Assembly (NCBI GenBank): GCA_032719365.1
Contig: CM064868.1
Coordinates: 7,722,235 to 7,786,234 of the forward strand
DNA from: Prinsepia uniflora
Lineage: Eukaryota > Streptophyta > Magnoliopsida > Rosales > Rosaceae
Direction of reading: 5' to 3'
DNA length: 64,000 nucleotides
Positions 11,180 through 21,786 of this stretch are shown in pieces (position 1 is the stretch's first letter; every line of letters begins with the position of its first letter). The notes under the pieces were generated by a model. It did not search any database, had not been told where the DNA came from, and saw only the letters and a program-made list of their open reading frames with translations. Made by a program: the position numbers and the translations under genes.

Positions 11180-12345
11180 AATACCATTTTGTTGAGGTGA
11201 AGAAGGAGCAGTAATCTGGTGAATTGCTCAGCAAAAGGGTGTAACATATTCACCTCCCCTATCACTTCTCAAAACCTTAATCTTTCTACTAAGTTGATTA
11301 TCAATTTCATTCTTATAATATTGAAACATTACTAAGGCGTCATCTTTACTTCTAAGCAAATAAACATAACAATATCTTGTGCAATCGTCCGTAAAAGTGA
11401 TGAAATGACTTTTAGCAAGATTGCACATACTTCAAGTCACAAGTATCATTGTGAATTAATTTCAGATGTTCTGCACTCTTTTCTATAGAATGAAAAGATG
11501 TTTTAGTTTGTTTGGTTTCAACGTAAGTTTCGCACTTGTGATTTGCATCGATATTAAACTTAGATAGTAAATTCAAGCTAACTAATCTACGCATCGTATC
11601 ATAATTAACATGTTCTAATCTATCATGCCAAACATTTAGAAACTCAATAATATAAGTAGAATGAACTGTGTTATTATTATTAGCAGAAGGTAAAACAATC
11701 ATTACATTCATCTTGAAAATACCATTATTTAGGTACCATTTCTCCACATACATCTCATTCTTAGTAAGTACAAATTTATCAGTCTGAAAGACCAGTCTGA
11801 ATCCATTCTTACTTAACAAAGATCCAGAAACCAGGTTCTTTCCAACGTCAGGCACATGTAGCAGTTCGTTCAAAGTTAGTTCCTTTCCAGAAGTTATCTT
11901 GAGGATCACCTTTCCTTGACCTTCAACCTTGGAAGCCGAAGAATTTCTCATAAATAGTTGCTCCTTTTGGGTCACTTCATAATAGGTTGTGGTATTGTTC
12001 TTAGTTTTTTTTTTAGAATGACAGTTTGCGGCCCTATATCCAGGCTTGTTACACTTAAAGCACTTGTCTGTATATTCTCCAATTTTCTTTGAGTTCCATT
12101 AACTAGAGCTTTCTCCATGTTTCCATTTTTTCTTGTTCTTTGGCAGATCTTTCACAACGTGTGCCTTAGTCACCATGAAATTTCCAGTGATTTTCTTTTC
12201 AGAATCACGCTTGTCTTCCTCAATTCTTAGTCTCACGATCAAATTCTCAAGTCCATCTCTGGTTTATATGGAATTGGTGGTAATCTGTGGACCTTCATTG
12301 AATTTAGATCTTTGGTTTATGAGTATAGTGATGACTCATCACTAG
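11180..12345 (-). pseudogene. Decayed Ty1/copia gag-integrase fragment
   Basis: Read on the minus strand, about 12290-12100 encodes a gag-like end rich in Lys and Glu. A zinc knuckle follows near 12075-12025, with Cys-x2-Cys-x4-Tyr-x4-Cys: Tyr stands where the metal-binding His normally is. The GAG-pre-integrase segment follows (11975-11412, with LHVPDVGKNLVSGS- and WHDRLEHVNYDTM-like motifs), and then the start of the integrase core (11428-11228, with FTDDCTRYCYVYLL and LRSDRGGEY). The integrase goes on in another frame to 11180 (motif around SPQQNG), where the outer LTR element interrupts it. Frameshifts and missing RT/RNase H show it is dead. Confidence 0.8.
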
Positions 12346-13259
12346 TTGCTTACTTCAAAAACGACAAGTCGTAGTTGGGCCCGACCATTGCCCCACAATT
12401 GTATTTTGGACCGTCGAATGTGGCTTTCACGAAGAGTTTACTTTTCTATCCCAAATGCAAGATTATCTAAAGGATTAACCACAACCCAAAACTGATTACA
12501 TCCTAAACCATCAATCATGCACACACTAATGTTCTAGTCACCATCATTAGTCATTAACCATCCCATTCCCCGCAACATCCTAATCTTCTAAAAAAGTAAA
12601 AAATAATAATAGATGGAATTACTTAGCTGGTCACTGTTCATCCACCTGGCATGGATATAGAGACCTTGGAAGCGGGACCCGCACCCACCTGGTGGGTTTT
12701 GAGAGGAGAACGTACTCCCACGTGGACTGGTAGAAACTGTTGCATTCGTCATTTGACGTAGTCAAACAAGACAACGAACAAGTGAAACGAGGCGTCGTGG
12801 ATGGATACTACGGCGCGTTAAGCACAATCGCACCGGTGATAACATATACTGTGAAATGCAAGTGGTCGAAACAAGGTGGCGGGAGCGCGTGTGAAGGACG
12901 AATGATTGGAATGAATTTCCCTATTTTTTTACAGTTTGGCAAACCTGGTGGCTTCTTGTATTACTTTATCACCATGCGTCTTGTTATGTAGAGCTCACGA
13001 GGAAATGCGGACAAAATGACGCTCAAATTCAGATGAAATGAATTTTATTGGGTTTTGTTATGGGGAAGCTAGCTAAATGGTAATGATATATATATATATA
13101 TATATACATGTCCACCCTTCCAAACCCCAGATTATGCGTAAGCCAATATAATAGATATTTCAATGGAATTGTGAAATTGGTTTCGTGGGTTTTCTACTTT
13201 CTCAATTGGGTCGCCGGCAATTCTCCATTCCGTGGCCGGAATCTGATTGATTATGACAT
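12346..13259. other. Intergenic region upstream of the S40-like gene
   Basis: No gene is supported here. The 83-codon frame at 12740-12991 has no recognisable domain. A TA dinucleotide run lies at about 13087-13106, roughly 155 bp before the S40 start codon, and could mimic a TATA element. A TTTGACGTAGTCAAA motif near 12752-12766 is an imperfect palindrome with W-box-like TTGAC cores. Confidence 0.5.
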
Positions 13260-13883
13260 ATGGCGAAAGGCCGGAAACTGACGCAGAGCCGCAGCGAACG
13301 CTTTCTGGGAAGCTATACCAGTTACAGCCACGTTCAGGAGTCGCCGGAGCTCGGCGAAGACGATGTCTGGTCGATGGTGAACACCATCGAGGAAAGGGAA
13401 GACCACGAAACCGAGAATTCGCAGCCAGATTGGAACCCACGCGCCTCTGCGGAGAGCAACGGGACCATTTCTGCTTGGAGGAGCCTCCGAATTGCCCATG
13501 ACGATGGCAACGTGGGTGGCTTGTCATTGGCCTTTGACGATTCATCAGGCAAGACCGTGTCCTCGCCTAGGATCGTGCACCAGTTCCGCGGAGGGCATGA
13601 CAGCATGGCGTCCCCACGTGCGCACCACATGGCCACATCAGCTCCCGTGAACGTGCCGGACTGGAGCAAGATTCTCCACGTGGACTCAACAGACTCGCTG
13701 TACGAGCTGGACGACGAGGTGAATGAAAATGACTCGGAGATGATTCCCCCGCACGAGTACCTGGCGCGCGAGTACACGCGCGGCGCGACGTCGGTTTTTG
13801 AAGGGGTCGGGCGGACCTTGAAGGGCCGGGACATGAGGCGGGTCAGGGACGCGGTGTGGAGTCGAACCGGGTTCGATGGGTGA
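13260..13883 (+). CDS. S40-family (DUF584) senescence regulator-like protein
   Basis: A single-exon gene of 207 codons. The C-terminal block is diagnostic of the plant S40/DUF584 family: PPHEYLARE (163-171), then SVFEGVGRTLKGRD (178-191) and VRDAVWSRTGF (195-205). The N-terminal half is rich in Ser, Glu and Asp and of low complexity; there is no signal peptide or membrane segment. Known S40 proteins are small, mostly nuclear and linked to leaf senescence and stress responses; the molecular activity is not established. The ATG at 13260 is the first in frame and gives a length typical of the family. The gene is G+C-richer than its surroundings. It is flanked by transposon relics and looks intact. 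Confidence 0.9.
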   Translation: MAKGRKLTQSRSERFLGSYTSYSHVQESPELGEDDVWSMVNTIEEREDHETENSQPDWNPRASAESNGTISAWRSLRIAHDDGNVGGLSLAFDDSSGKTVSSPRIVHQFRGGHDSMASPRAHHMATSAPVNVPDWSKILHVDSTDSLYELDDEVNENDSEMIPPHEYLAREYTRGATSVFEGVGRTLKGRDMRRVRDAVWSRTGFDG

Positions 13884-14681
13884 TTGTGATTAGTGTAATT
13901 AGCATTAGGAAAGGAGGGTCTATTGTTAAAAATGATTTGATTTGGGATTCGAGTAAGAGAAAGTCTTGGTATTGTGGGTAGGTCTTTCTGATTTTTATTT
14001 TTATTTTTTATCCGAATGGTCTTTCTGATTGGGCAATGATTATTCAGCTGAGTTAGATATAAGACTCGGTTGCCAGTGAGCCCAGATTGCCCAAACATTG
14101 AATTCTCAATCTGGGATGAAGATCCTTTTTGGTCTTTTTCTTGTCATGGGTTGAATTTTGGAAATCAATTTGTCTTCTTAATTAGTCATATATATATATA
14201 TATTTGCTAATTTTCTGCTTTAGCTATAGGCTTTTCAAGTATTTTTCAAAATTCTTGATAAACTATGTAGGTTTTTCAAGCAATTTTGTAGATTAGTCCT
14301 TTTCTTTTTATTTGGGTTGCAATTATTTCACTCATTAACTTTAAAAAACAGACGGTTTGTGGGAATCCAACAAGAAGTTCGAACTTAAGATAATAATCAA
14401 TGTCATTGGGTTGAATTGATCCCATACTAAATACTTTAAACAATTTTATCTAGCCTCCACTCTTGATTGTTCAAATTTCTAAACATGTAAAATGAATAGA
14501 TAATACAACAATAAAAAAATTACTGTCTTGATTCTTTAGATTTCTTGATGGCCTTAGAATTCTGATGAGCCGTTGCCTCCAGCTGTTGTGAGGGAGGAGT
14601 ACTCTCACCCAAGGAGCTGGGCGAGTTGTGAGGGATGAGTGTCACCCAAGGAGCTGGTCTCGCCTAGCTCAAAGGTGGTTC
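13884..14681. other. Intergenic, AT-rich
   Basis: Holds the 3' flank of the S40-like gene, a short TA run near 14191-14202 and, at about 14600-14655, a repeated CACCCAAGGAGCTGG motif. No gene seen. Confidence 0.4.
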
Positions 14682-15062
14682 AAGGCTAATTACGACAAGG
14701 CTTGGATGAAACAGTATTTTGCAAAAGGCCTGTAGAGCAGCTCATTCGGGACTGCTATAGGTGCTTAGTTATGGCGGGAGGGGGGTATACTGGGGGTCTG
14801 CAGTTCCTATCATCCATTGCAACTGAAGCATTTCCTGTTCGAGATGCCCTTTCTAGATTCATGGTTGAAGGCTTCCAGCGAGTTTGAATTGAGTCTGACT
14901 CGTAGGTGCTGGTTGACATGCTTAAAGGGGAAAAAGAGGATATGGGGGCTTTTAATGCATCTGCATGACATCTGAATGCTAAGGGAGCAACTGGGGCAAG
15001 TGATCTTTGCTTGGATGCCAAGAGATATTAATAAAGCAGTGCATGAAGTTACTTATTCCGTA
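14682..15062 (+). pseudogene. RNase H-like (RVT_3 type) domain relic
   Basis: Pieces in different frames match the order of the plant RNase H-like domain found at the end of LINE retrotransposons and in related host copies: KANYDKAW at about 14682-14705, LIRDCYRC near 14733-14756, an ATEAFPVRDALSRF segment near 14819-14860, IESDS and VLVDMLKGE after a stop near 14884-14936, and WMPRDINKAVHEV near 15012-15050. At least two in-frame stops and several frameshifts make it non-functional. No reverse transcriptase is seen next to it, so LINE or RNase H-only origin cannot be told apart. Confidence 0.65.
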
Positions 15063-17609
15063 AACAGAGTTTGGGGGTCATCATTGATCGAACTTCTTAG
15101 GTCCGGAGTGACTGTTTAACACCTTGACTTCTGATGTTAATGTAGCAATTTAATTTTGAATAAATCATTATTACACTCTTAACAATTTCTACTTTTATTT
15201 AAAACCTTTAATGCTTGTATATTAAACAAAATAAGACTTTATCTCAAACTTTTTTTATTAAAAAGTCCCTAAACAGAATTTATAAGTAATAAATTCCACA
15301 TTTACCCTTTTATATCTCAATAAAGAAGATAAGTGAGTTATTGAGAATTTCTTTAATCAATTAAAAATAACATTGTCGCTTTTATCCTTTTTGCCCCATG
15401 TGCCCATTAATGTTTGATTTCTTTGGCATTTTGGGTCTTTTATTATATTATGCATATAATAAATATTATATATAGTTACTATATATATTGTATATAGTTA
15501 CAATTGAAATTTTTTATAAAATAAAAAAAAGTATTGTCTGGGGTTCAACGGTAGGGTATAGAATTTTTTTTTTTGGGGGGGGGGGGGGGGGGATGTGGTG
15601 GAAAATCGTACGATATAGGGTTTAATTCTTGAATTTTGGCACAAAATTCAAGAATTAAACTCATACGAAATTAACCAAACTATTTAATATCGGAAGATAA
15701 AGAATTTTTAAAATTTAAACGTATTTTTGAAGAATTATTGCTTTTAATTATCTTAATTTAAGTTAGATTAGATATTCATATTAATTTTAAAATGAGAAAG
15801 TGAAAAAAAATTATAAATAGGAGTAATGTTTTCATAATTCTCAATATAATCTTATAATAAAAAAATAAAAAAAAAAAGTAATGTTGAAATCATGATAGAT
15901 TTTGGAAAGTACTTTTTAGATTGTTGTTCGACTAATTTACAATTGTATGACATTAGTTGTAATTTATATGAAAACTGTGGTTTATTTTAAATTGTATAGT
16001 TCTTTGACTAGTCAAAGAACCTATGAGTTTAATTTTTCTATATGCAAGTTTTTGAATAAATTTATATGTTAATAAAGATCTATGAATTAATTGTCCTTTA
16101 ATTTTATTATTAATAGAGTTTTACGCTGTAAAAAAAATATTATTACCTTGAAATATAATTAAGGCAATATAATTGTTTTGTAATTTGATGAACTGCGGAT
16201 AAAAATTCATAAATAATTAACTTTCTCTTTGAAAAATCAACTATAGAAAATTAATAGTTGTCACATTGACGGTCGAAATAATCATATCACTCCCACTTCA
16301 TAACTAATTAAACATGTCTATCCTTACAAGCCTATCTTAGTTTTTATTTTTGTCAAACAACTCTATTTTAGTTATTAGTCAATATGAATTAAACTTTCAA
16401 ATTGATTTTTTATTCTTAATTTACTTTTATTTTATAAAAAAAAAAAAAAAGCATTGCAATAATTTGAGGATCGATGAATGTGAGGTAGCATAAGTGCGGC
16501 CCCCACTAATATCCGAAGCTTAGTGTTGAATCCAAATTGGGAAGTCTAGTCACTGGGACAAAACCAGTGGCTCTCATTCTCGACGCTCTTGCGAATTATG
16601 AAATATCCAAACACGAAGCAATGAATGAATGAATGAACGAACGAAGGAATTGGAAAAGTTTGATTTCATTTCATGAGCTGATGAGCCTCTCCAACAAAAG
16701 GAGTCGCGTCACTTTCTTGAAAGAGTTGAGCCTCTTGTGACTTCTAAGGATATGCTTTGCAAATGCCATCCGCAAAAAGTCAAAAGTTGAAAAGGATAAA
16801 AATGGGGTTAAATTGGATTTAATGAAAGAAAAAAAAAACAATAAATCAATGAAATCATCTTGAAACGAAATTTCTTGATTTTGTAAGCCGACCAACTCAA
16901 TCAATTTAGTTTGATTTCCAGTTTGGAAAATGCCCCCATTTCACTTGCCCACTCTCAAGTTAGACGATTGAAAAATTATACTTTTTACACACTTTCTAGT
17001 TTATATCCCTAATTTTCCGTTTGAAACAAAGAAAACGTGAATAAAAATATACACAAAGATTCAAATATCGATATCGACGGATATATCACTAGTCAAATTT
17101 ACGAATATCTCGCTCTAAATATCGATATCGATATCGTTTACGGTCAATAAAAATGACAGAAATTTAGTATAAAAGTTGAAAATTTTAAATGAAATTTTGG
17201 GAAAAACTTAAATACCCAATAATGATTATATAGGACTAATAAATTGTAAAATGACTTTGATATAATAAATATATGATGAATAATATGATACAATATGATT
17301 CTGACGATAACTAATAATATAAAATTTTAAATATGAACATAAATTGAAGTGAATTAATATAATTGAATGTTAATATAATTAATTAAAAATATAACAATAA
17401 GCATAAAAAAATTCAATGGAAGAAAATGATAAAATAAGTCCAAATATATTTAAAATTGGAAAGAAAAAAAATGAAAAATAGAGCCAAACTTTGTTAAAAA
17501 AATGGAAGAAATTGATATATTTAAAATTGAAAAAAAAAAATAGATCTAACTTTGTTGAAAATTTGGAAAAAAAAGGATTAAAAAAAAAAAGACATTCAGT
17601 AGATGTGCA
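15063..17609. other. AT-rich intergenic DNA without genes
   Basis: No coding signal. Contents include a T run followed by about 18 G near 15570-15592, a perfect 22-bp palindrome at 15999-16020, an ATGA/ACGA microsatellite near 16618-16650, and repeated ATATCGATATCG motifs near 17064-17140. Confidence 0.5.
15999..16020. repeat. Perfect 22-bp palindrome
   Basis: The half-site GTTCTTTGACT is followed directly by its reverse complement, with no spacer. Each half contains TTGAC. Confidence 0.9.
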
Positions 17610-17676
17610 GACTAGGGGTCAAACCCAGGACCCTCAATTAAGAGGCAAAACGCATAACCAACTCGGTTAGCCAGCC
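17610..17676 (-). pseudogene. tRNA-like fragment (tRNA relic or SINE head)
   Basis: On the minus strand a D-arm-like TGGCTAACCGAGTTGG resembles a Pol III A box and GGGTTTGACCCC resembles a B box. The T stem is CTGGG/CCTAG with a 7-nt loop, and a CCTC/GAGG stem sits at the anticodon position. The acceptor ends do not pair, so a working tRNA is unlikely. It is followed on the minus strand, after about 25 bases, by a run of T (plus-strand A at 17579-17590), which fits a Pol III terminator or a SINE tail. Confidence 0.55.
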
Positions 17677-17829
17677 TGATTAGAAGTTTAAGCAAGGTAT
17701 AATATATAAAATATACAAACTAATAATCATCTTCTTCCTCCAGCAGGTTTGCAACTCGAATTTTTCGACCCGACGTCATGACCCGGCTCAAAATACTTTG
17801 TTTTACATCCAATTTTCACAAATTAATAG

Positions 17830-18077
17830 TGTTACAACCCGACCTTCTCCTACAGGATATTGTCCGCTTTTAAGCCTAGCCCTCACGGTTTTGTTCTCAG
17901 GAGCTAACATGCAACTTCTTAGTGGATCACCCATTCTGGGATTACATCAGCTCATACTCGCTTAACTATTGAGTTCCAACCAAACTCAAAGCCAGTGAGC
18001 TCTCAAAAGGCCTCCTGTTGGATAGATTCGTGCCCACACATATAAGGCACTTCACATTTCCCTCCCCGAGCGATGAA
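17830..18077 (-). mobile_element. Cassandra-type TRIM LTR with 5S rRNA-like core
   Basis: Read on the minus strand, the segment has the order known for Cassandra LTRs: TTATATGTGTGG, AGGCCTTTTGAGAGCTCACT, then a 5S-like block (AACTCAATAGTTAAGCGAGT, later CCCAGAATGGGTGATCCACT and AAGAAGTTG), then AAAAGCGGACAATATCCTG and a GGTTGTAACA end. The middle matches the internal-promoter region of plant 5S rRNA with substitutions. One copy only is seen, so this is a solo LTR or a fragment. It lies directly against a MULE terminal repeat. Confidence 0.8.
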
Positions 18078-18082
18078 AAAAG

Positions 18083-18266
18083 AGTGTCAGCGTGTCCAAA
18101 ATACCTAGTTACCCTTACTTTACATGGCTGCTTAACACCTTAGACGGAAATAGAGCTGAGTGACACCACTCGGCCATTTGATACTATTAAGTGAGCGAAT
18201 AACGAGTACAATGTATAAAGTGTGACAAACGTGCGAGTTCAGAATTCATTTAAGCTAAAAAGCCAA
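18083..18266 (+). mobile_element. Orphan right-end terminal repeat of the MULE family
   Basis: This segment aligns along about 180 bp with the right end of the MULE at 48584-48762: GTGTCAGCGTGTC, then GGCCATTTGAT, TTAAGTGAGCGAATAA, GTGTGACAAAC and CATTTAAG. Its outer end, reversed, reads TTGGCTTTTTAGCTTAAATG, almost the same as the left end of the MULE at 19924. No matching left end was found nearby. Confidence 0.7.
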
Positions 18267-19923
18267 AAAAATGTAGCGAGTCATCCAGCTCAGCAATTAT
18301 AGTTAGCCATCTAAAAAATATTCAATTTTTGGATAAATTTACTGAGTTTTTTATAGGCTTATTTTAGATTTTTTAGAAGAAAATTTAGTTAAATTTATTC
18401 AAAAATTACATTTGTTGAGTCTATTGCAGATGCTCTTAATATAACACACAAAAAAAGAGTCGCAAACTGAAGGGTAACCTAAAGTCATAGCTATGATTTT
18501 GATTTGATTTGGAAAATTGACTAAAGTTTATTTAATTATTTATTTTGAATACAATGGTAGTCGGTTAAGAAGTTTACATGATACATATTGGATCTCAACT
18601 TTACTATTTTTATAAAAATCAATTATGAGATGTCTCATTTAATATATGGAGAGAAATATCACTAGACTATTATATTAAGTAGACTTTTTAGACTATGAGC
18701 TACTTTTTCTTTTTTAAGATATTAGGATATTGAGATTAAGGGATTACATTATAGATACATTTGGTATCAACCTCACTAGGCGTAAGTCGAACTTAAAACT
18801 TGCAACATAACATATGGAGAGGAATTTCATTAGACCATAGCACTAATTGGTGACTATGAATCACTTTAATATAACAATTTACTAATATTCTATTGAATTC
18901 GATTTTTATTTAAAAAAAAATAGATACTTAATACAAATAATAAAATCTCAGGCCCAATACATTCTATCAAAAAGTTGAAGACTAATATTAAAAGGCTATA
19001 AAAAAAATTCTCCATATAATTCACCATTTATAGAAATAATTTAAGCATATAAAAATTCACTTTAAGCACTTTGTGATCATGGTAGGCCGCACAACAAGCA
19101 AAAATATAAAATTTACCTTTAAAGTATAAGGACACATTCGTAGTATTAAAAAAAGGACATAAAACAAGACGAATGTATAAAAGTAGTGTCGGGGCTAAAA
19201 CTTGGGCTAGAAGGGTTACAGCCCTTTTCACCCAAGTTTGCTCCCTTACATATTTATGGGTTAGCCTATCTTAATATTAATTTATGGCCTATCCTAATAT
19301 CAATTTATAGTCCATTTGGCAATCTCAGTTTTATTATGTAGATCATTTTATTTTTATTATGTAGCCCAATTTGAAGTTAAAAAATTTAAAATAAAAGAGT
19401 TATAGCAGCCCAACCCCAATATCAATTGTACATATTGAAGTTAGTAAGAAAATCTTCTCCCACAGGCAGCATTGTAGTAGCCAGCAACAAAATTCATCCT
19501 TATTTTTTTCTTCTTTTTCTTCTTCAAATTCATCTCACAATTTTATTCTCATTTATTTTCTTCAAAAAAAAAAATTTAGGTGTAAGTTTAGACCATCTGA
19601 AATTTGGGCTCAAGAATCGTCACTGTATAAAAGTGAAGCTATATAATAATGAATGTAACTTATATTAATTATTAAACTAAATACTAGTATTTTGAAAAAA
19701 AAAAACCAAGAACATCTATAAAATAGATAAATAAACTGATTTTGTTACATAAACATCCAAAATCTAAAAAAAAAAACCCTAATGATGTTGAGAAATAAAC
19801 CACTCAGTGTTATCACTTGGTAATATTTTTTTACATATTATATGAGAGGTTTTGAAAGGACTCTTGTAAAGAGATAGATAAATAATTAATGTGTATGATG
19901 TAACTTCACTCTTCCATAATATT
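18267..19923. other. AT-rich spacer without genes
   Basis: I see no gene or structured element here. Two diverged copies of a block (about 18570-18700 and 18740-18865) share GGATCTCAACTTTACT/GGTATCAACCTCACT, ATATGGAGAG and TTAGACCAT/CTAGACTAT elements, indicating an old duplication of unknown nature. Confidence 0.4.
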
Positions 19924-20065
19924 TTGGCTTTTTGGCTTAAATGCACACTGAATTCACACATTTGTCACATTTTGCACCCTATACTCATGATTCGCTCACT
20001 TAACAGTATCAAATGGCCGAGTAGGGTTACTAGCTCCTTTTTTCGTCACTGCTGTCCACTTTGTC
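19924..20065 (+). repeat. MULE left terminal inverted repeat
   Basis: Runs from TTGGCTTTTTGG through TCACATTTTGCACC and ATCAAATGGCCGAG. It is the inverted counterpart of the right end at 48584-48762 and of the orphan end at 18083-18266. The inner limit is approximate. Confidence 0.7.
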
Positions 20066-20324
20066 ATGAAAAAGCCTATGTGGCATCTACGTGGATTAAA
20101 ATATATTAAATTGGAAAATGACATTTGTGGAACTTCACAATTGGCCCTTACAAATTCGAATCCCAAATTGAGAAACCCTAAATCAACACGACACAGTTCC
20201 TCCTTTTCCCAAGCTTCGACATAAACCCAGTTCCTCCTTCCCCCGGGCTTCGACGTGAACCCATGCTTCGACGCTGTCCAGGTTCTTCTTCCCCATCAGT
20301 GCGACCCACCTTTTAATCATCCAC

Positions 20325-20772
20325 TTGATCTTCGAAGAAGAAGAGATAGAGGAGTTTGAAGCCAGATGTTGTTACTGCGGGAAGAAATGTAAAATCATGA
20401 CTTCGTGGACTGACAAACACCTCGGGAGGAGATTCCTAGTGTGTCCATGTTCTGGGTTACTGAAAAATAAAAAAATTGTGTTTTTTTTTGTTGAAATTAA
20501 GATGAATACGTAAGTTTGTTGAAATTAGGTTTTAGTACTTCAAATTTTAGATGCAGAAAAGCAAATATGGGTATTCAACAGGCTTGATTATCTAAAACCT
20601 AATATTAATATGCTTAAATAAGGATGAATTTTGTTGCTGGCTCTATTCAAGTGGTGAGATTTTGTGTAAGTTTATGATAATCAAGTATGTTTTGATGCAG
20701 GAAAAAAATGTGGGTATTGGGAATGGTTTGATCTTGAAATGTGCCATCGGTGCAAGGCAATCATACCTGGAT
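20325..20772 (+). pseudogene. GRF-type zinc-finger gene, 5' part (exon 1 and start of exon 2)
   Basis: Exon 1 (to 20455) encodes a GRF zinc-finger start: CCYCGKKCKI, SWTDKHLGRRFLVCPCS. A GT-AG intron (20456-20700) joins in frame to exon 2 at 20701, which encodes KKCGYWEWFDLEMCHRCKA before LTR element A interrupts it at 20773. The Cys/GRRF/C...W pattern is that of the small plant GRF zinc-finger proteins, thought to bind nucleic acid. The frame at 20325 opens with TTG and there is no in-frame ATG just upstream. A nearby ATG (20263) is in another frame and ends after about 17 codons, so a frameshift is likely. The gene lies inside the MULE. Confidence 0.7.
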
Positions 20773-21786
20773 TGACAGAACCCATCCCAATCCCCCTGAA
20801 TTATCATGGGATGTGTGTGCTCTCGTCTAACACCAAGCGCCAAACAAGGGATAAAACTGTAACCCGCTCGGGGTTACATAGAGAGTACGCAAGGATCTGT
20901 GGCAGCATGTGATGTCTCGATCTCTATTACAGCCCGCATTCACGATCAACTTGGAGGGTGCCAAAAAGACAAAACGTGTGAGTGGACAAAAATAAGCATT
21001 TATTTAAAAACAATTTTTTCAAATAAAGCTTTCACCCTCCATTTTACAAAGCATGCATGCATACTAATTTAAAACTAGTACTTTCCAGTGAAAACAACAC
21101 ATACGGAAAACAAGTACTTTCAGGGTAAAGCCAACACAGGTTAAAACAAACAACTGGACACAATCGATTAGTCAAAAACCTCGGGACATACTCTCATATC
21201 CTTCATCTGTCCCTGTCCATCAAATCATCCGTTTCTATCAGGGAAATCACCCATCTCTATCCGGGAAATCACGTATCTTTATTCGTCAATATCCGACATC
21301 GGTCTCATATCATTAACTCATCCATCATTATCACTATCACAATTTTTATATCGACACACATGCGACTCGGATTTACACAACCGATCTACACCTGGTTCTG
21401 GAGTCCACGACTTGACGTCTAGGTACGGCACTAGGCTCGGAGTCCCTGACTCGACGTCTTAATGTAATAACCCGACACTCCTGTAGGTAGTGTCATTGTG
21501 ACCTCTCCGGGGAAGCATATCCCTACTGGAGTCATATCCATACGGGTCCTCTCCGGAGAATCACATTCCTGCTAGAGGCCCTCTCTAGGGAAACACATCC
21601 ATGCATGAGTCATATCTATCATCTCATAGGGTCCTATCTAGGGAAACACATTCATGCCAGAGTCATATCCATCATCTCAGCAAATGGTCTAAAAACCGTG
21701 GAAACACATTTTCAAAACTGTCGATTCTCAAATCCAAAACAGTTATTTGCACTAGGTTTCAGCCCAAAAGCAGTTTCCACAAATCA
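20773..21786 (-). mobile_element. Solo LTR A, outer part 1
   Basis: Starts TGACAGAACCCATCCC, the reversed end of a long LTR. It continues at 27751-29633 after insertion F. The target duplication is TGGAT at 20768-20772 and 29634-29638, inside the coding exon of the GRF gene. Total LTR length is about 2.9 kb. Only one LTR and no internal region remain. Confidence 0.88.

Noticed and set aside
12740..12991. 83-codon open frame as a gene
   Set aside because: No recognisable domain, and composition like the surrounding intergenic DNA.
13087..13106. TA run as TATA box of the S40-like gene
   Set aside because: It is a simple dinucleotide repeat, and similar runs occur elsewhere without genes; not enough to call a promoter.
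17610..17676. Functional tRNA gene
   Set aside because: The acceptor ends do not pair and the anticodon arm is unclear; treated as a relic or SINE head.
20325..20327. Start of the GRF zinc-finger gene
   Set aside because: The codon is TTG and no in-frame ATG precedes it closely, so it is not called as a true start.
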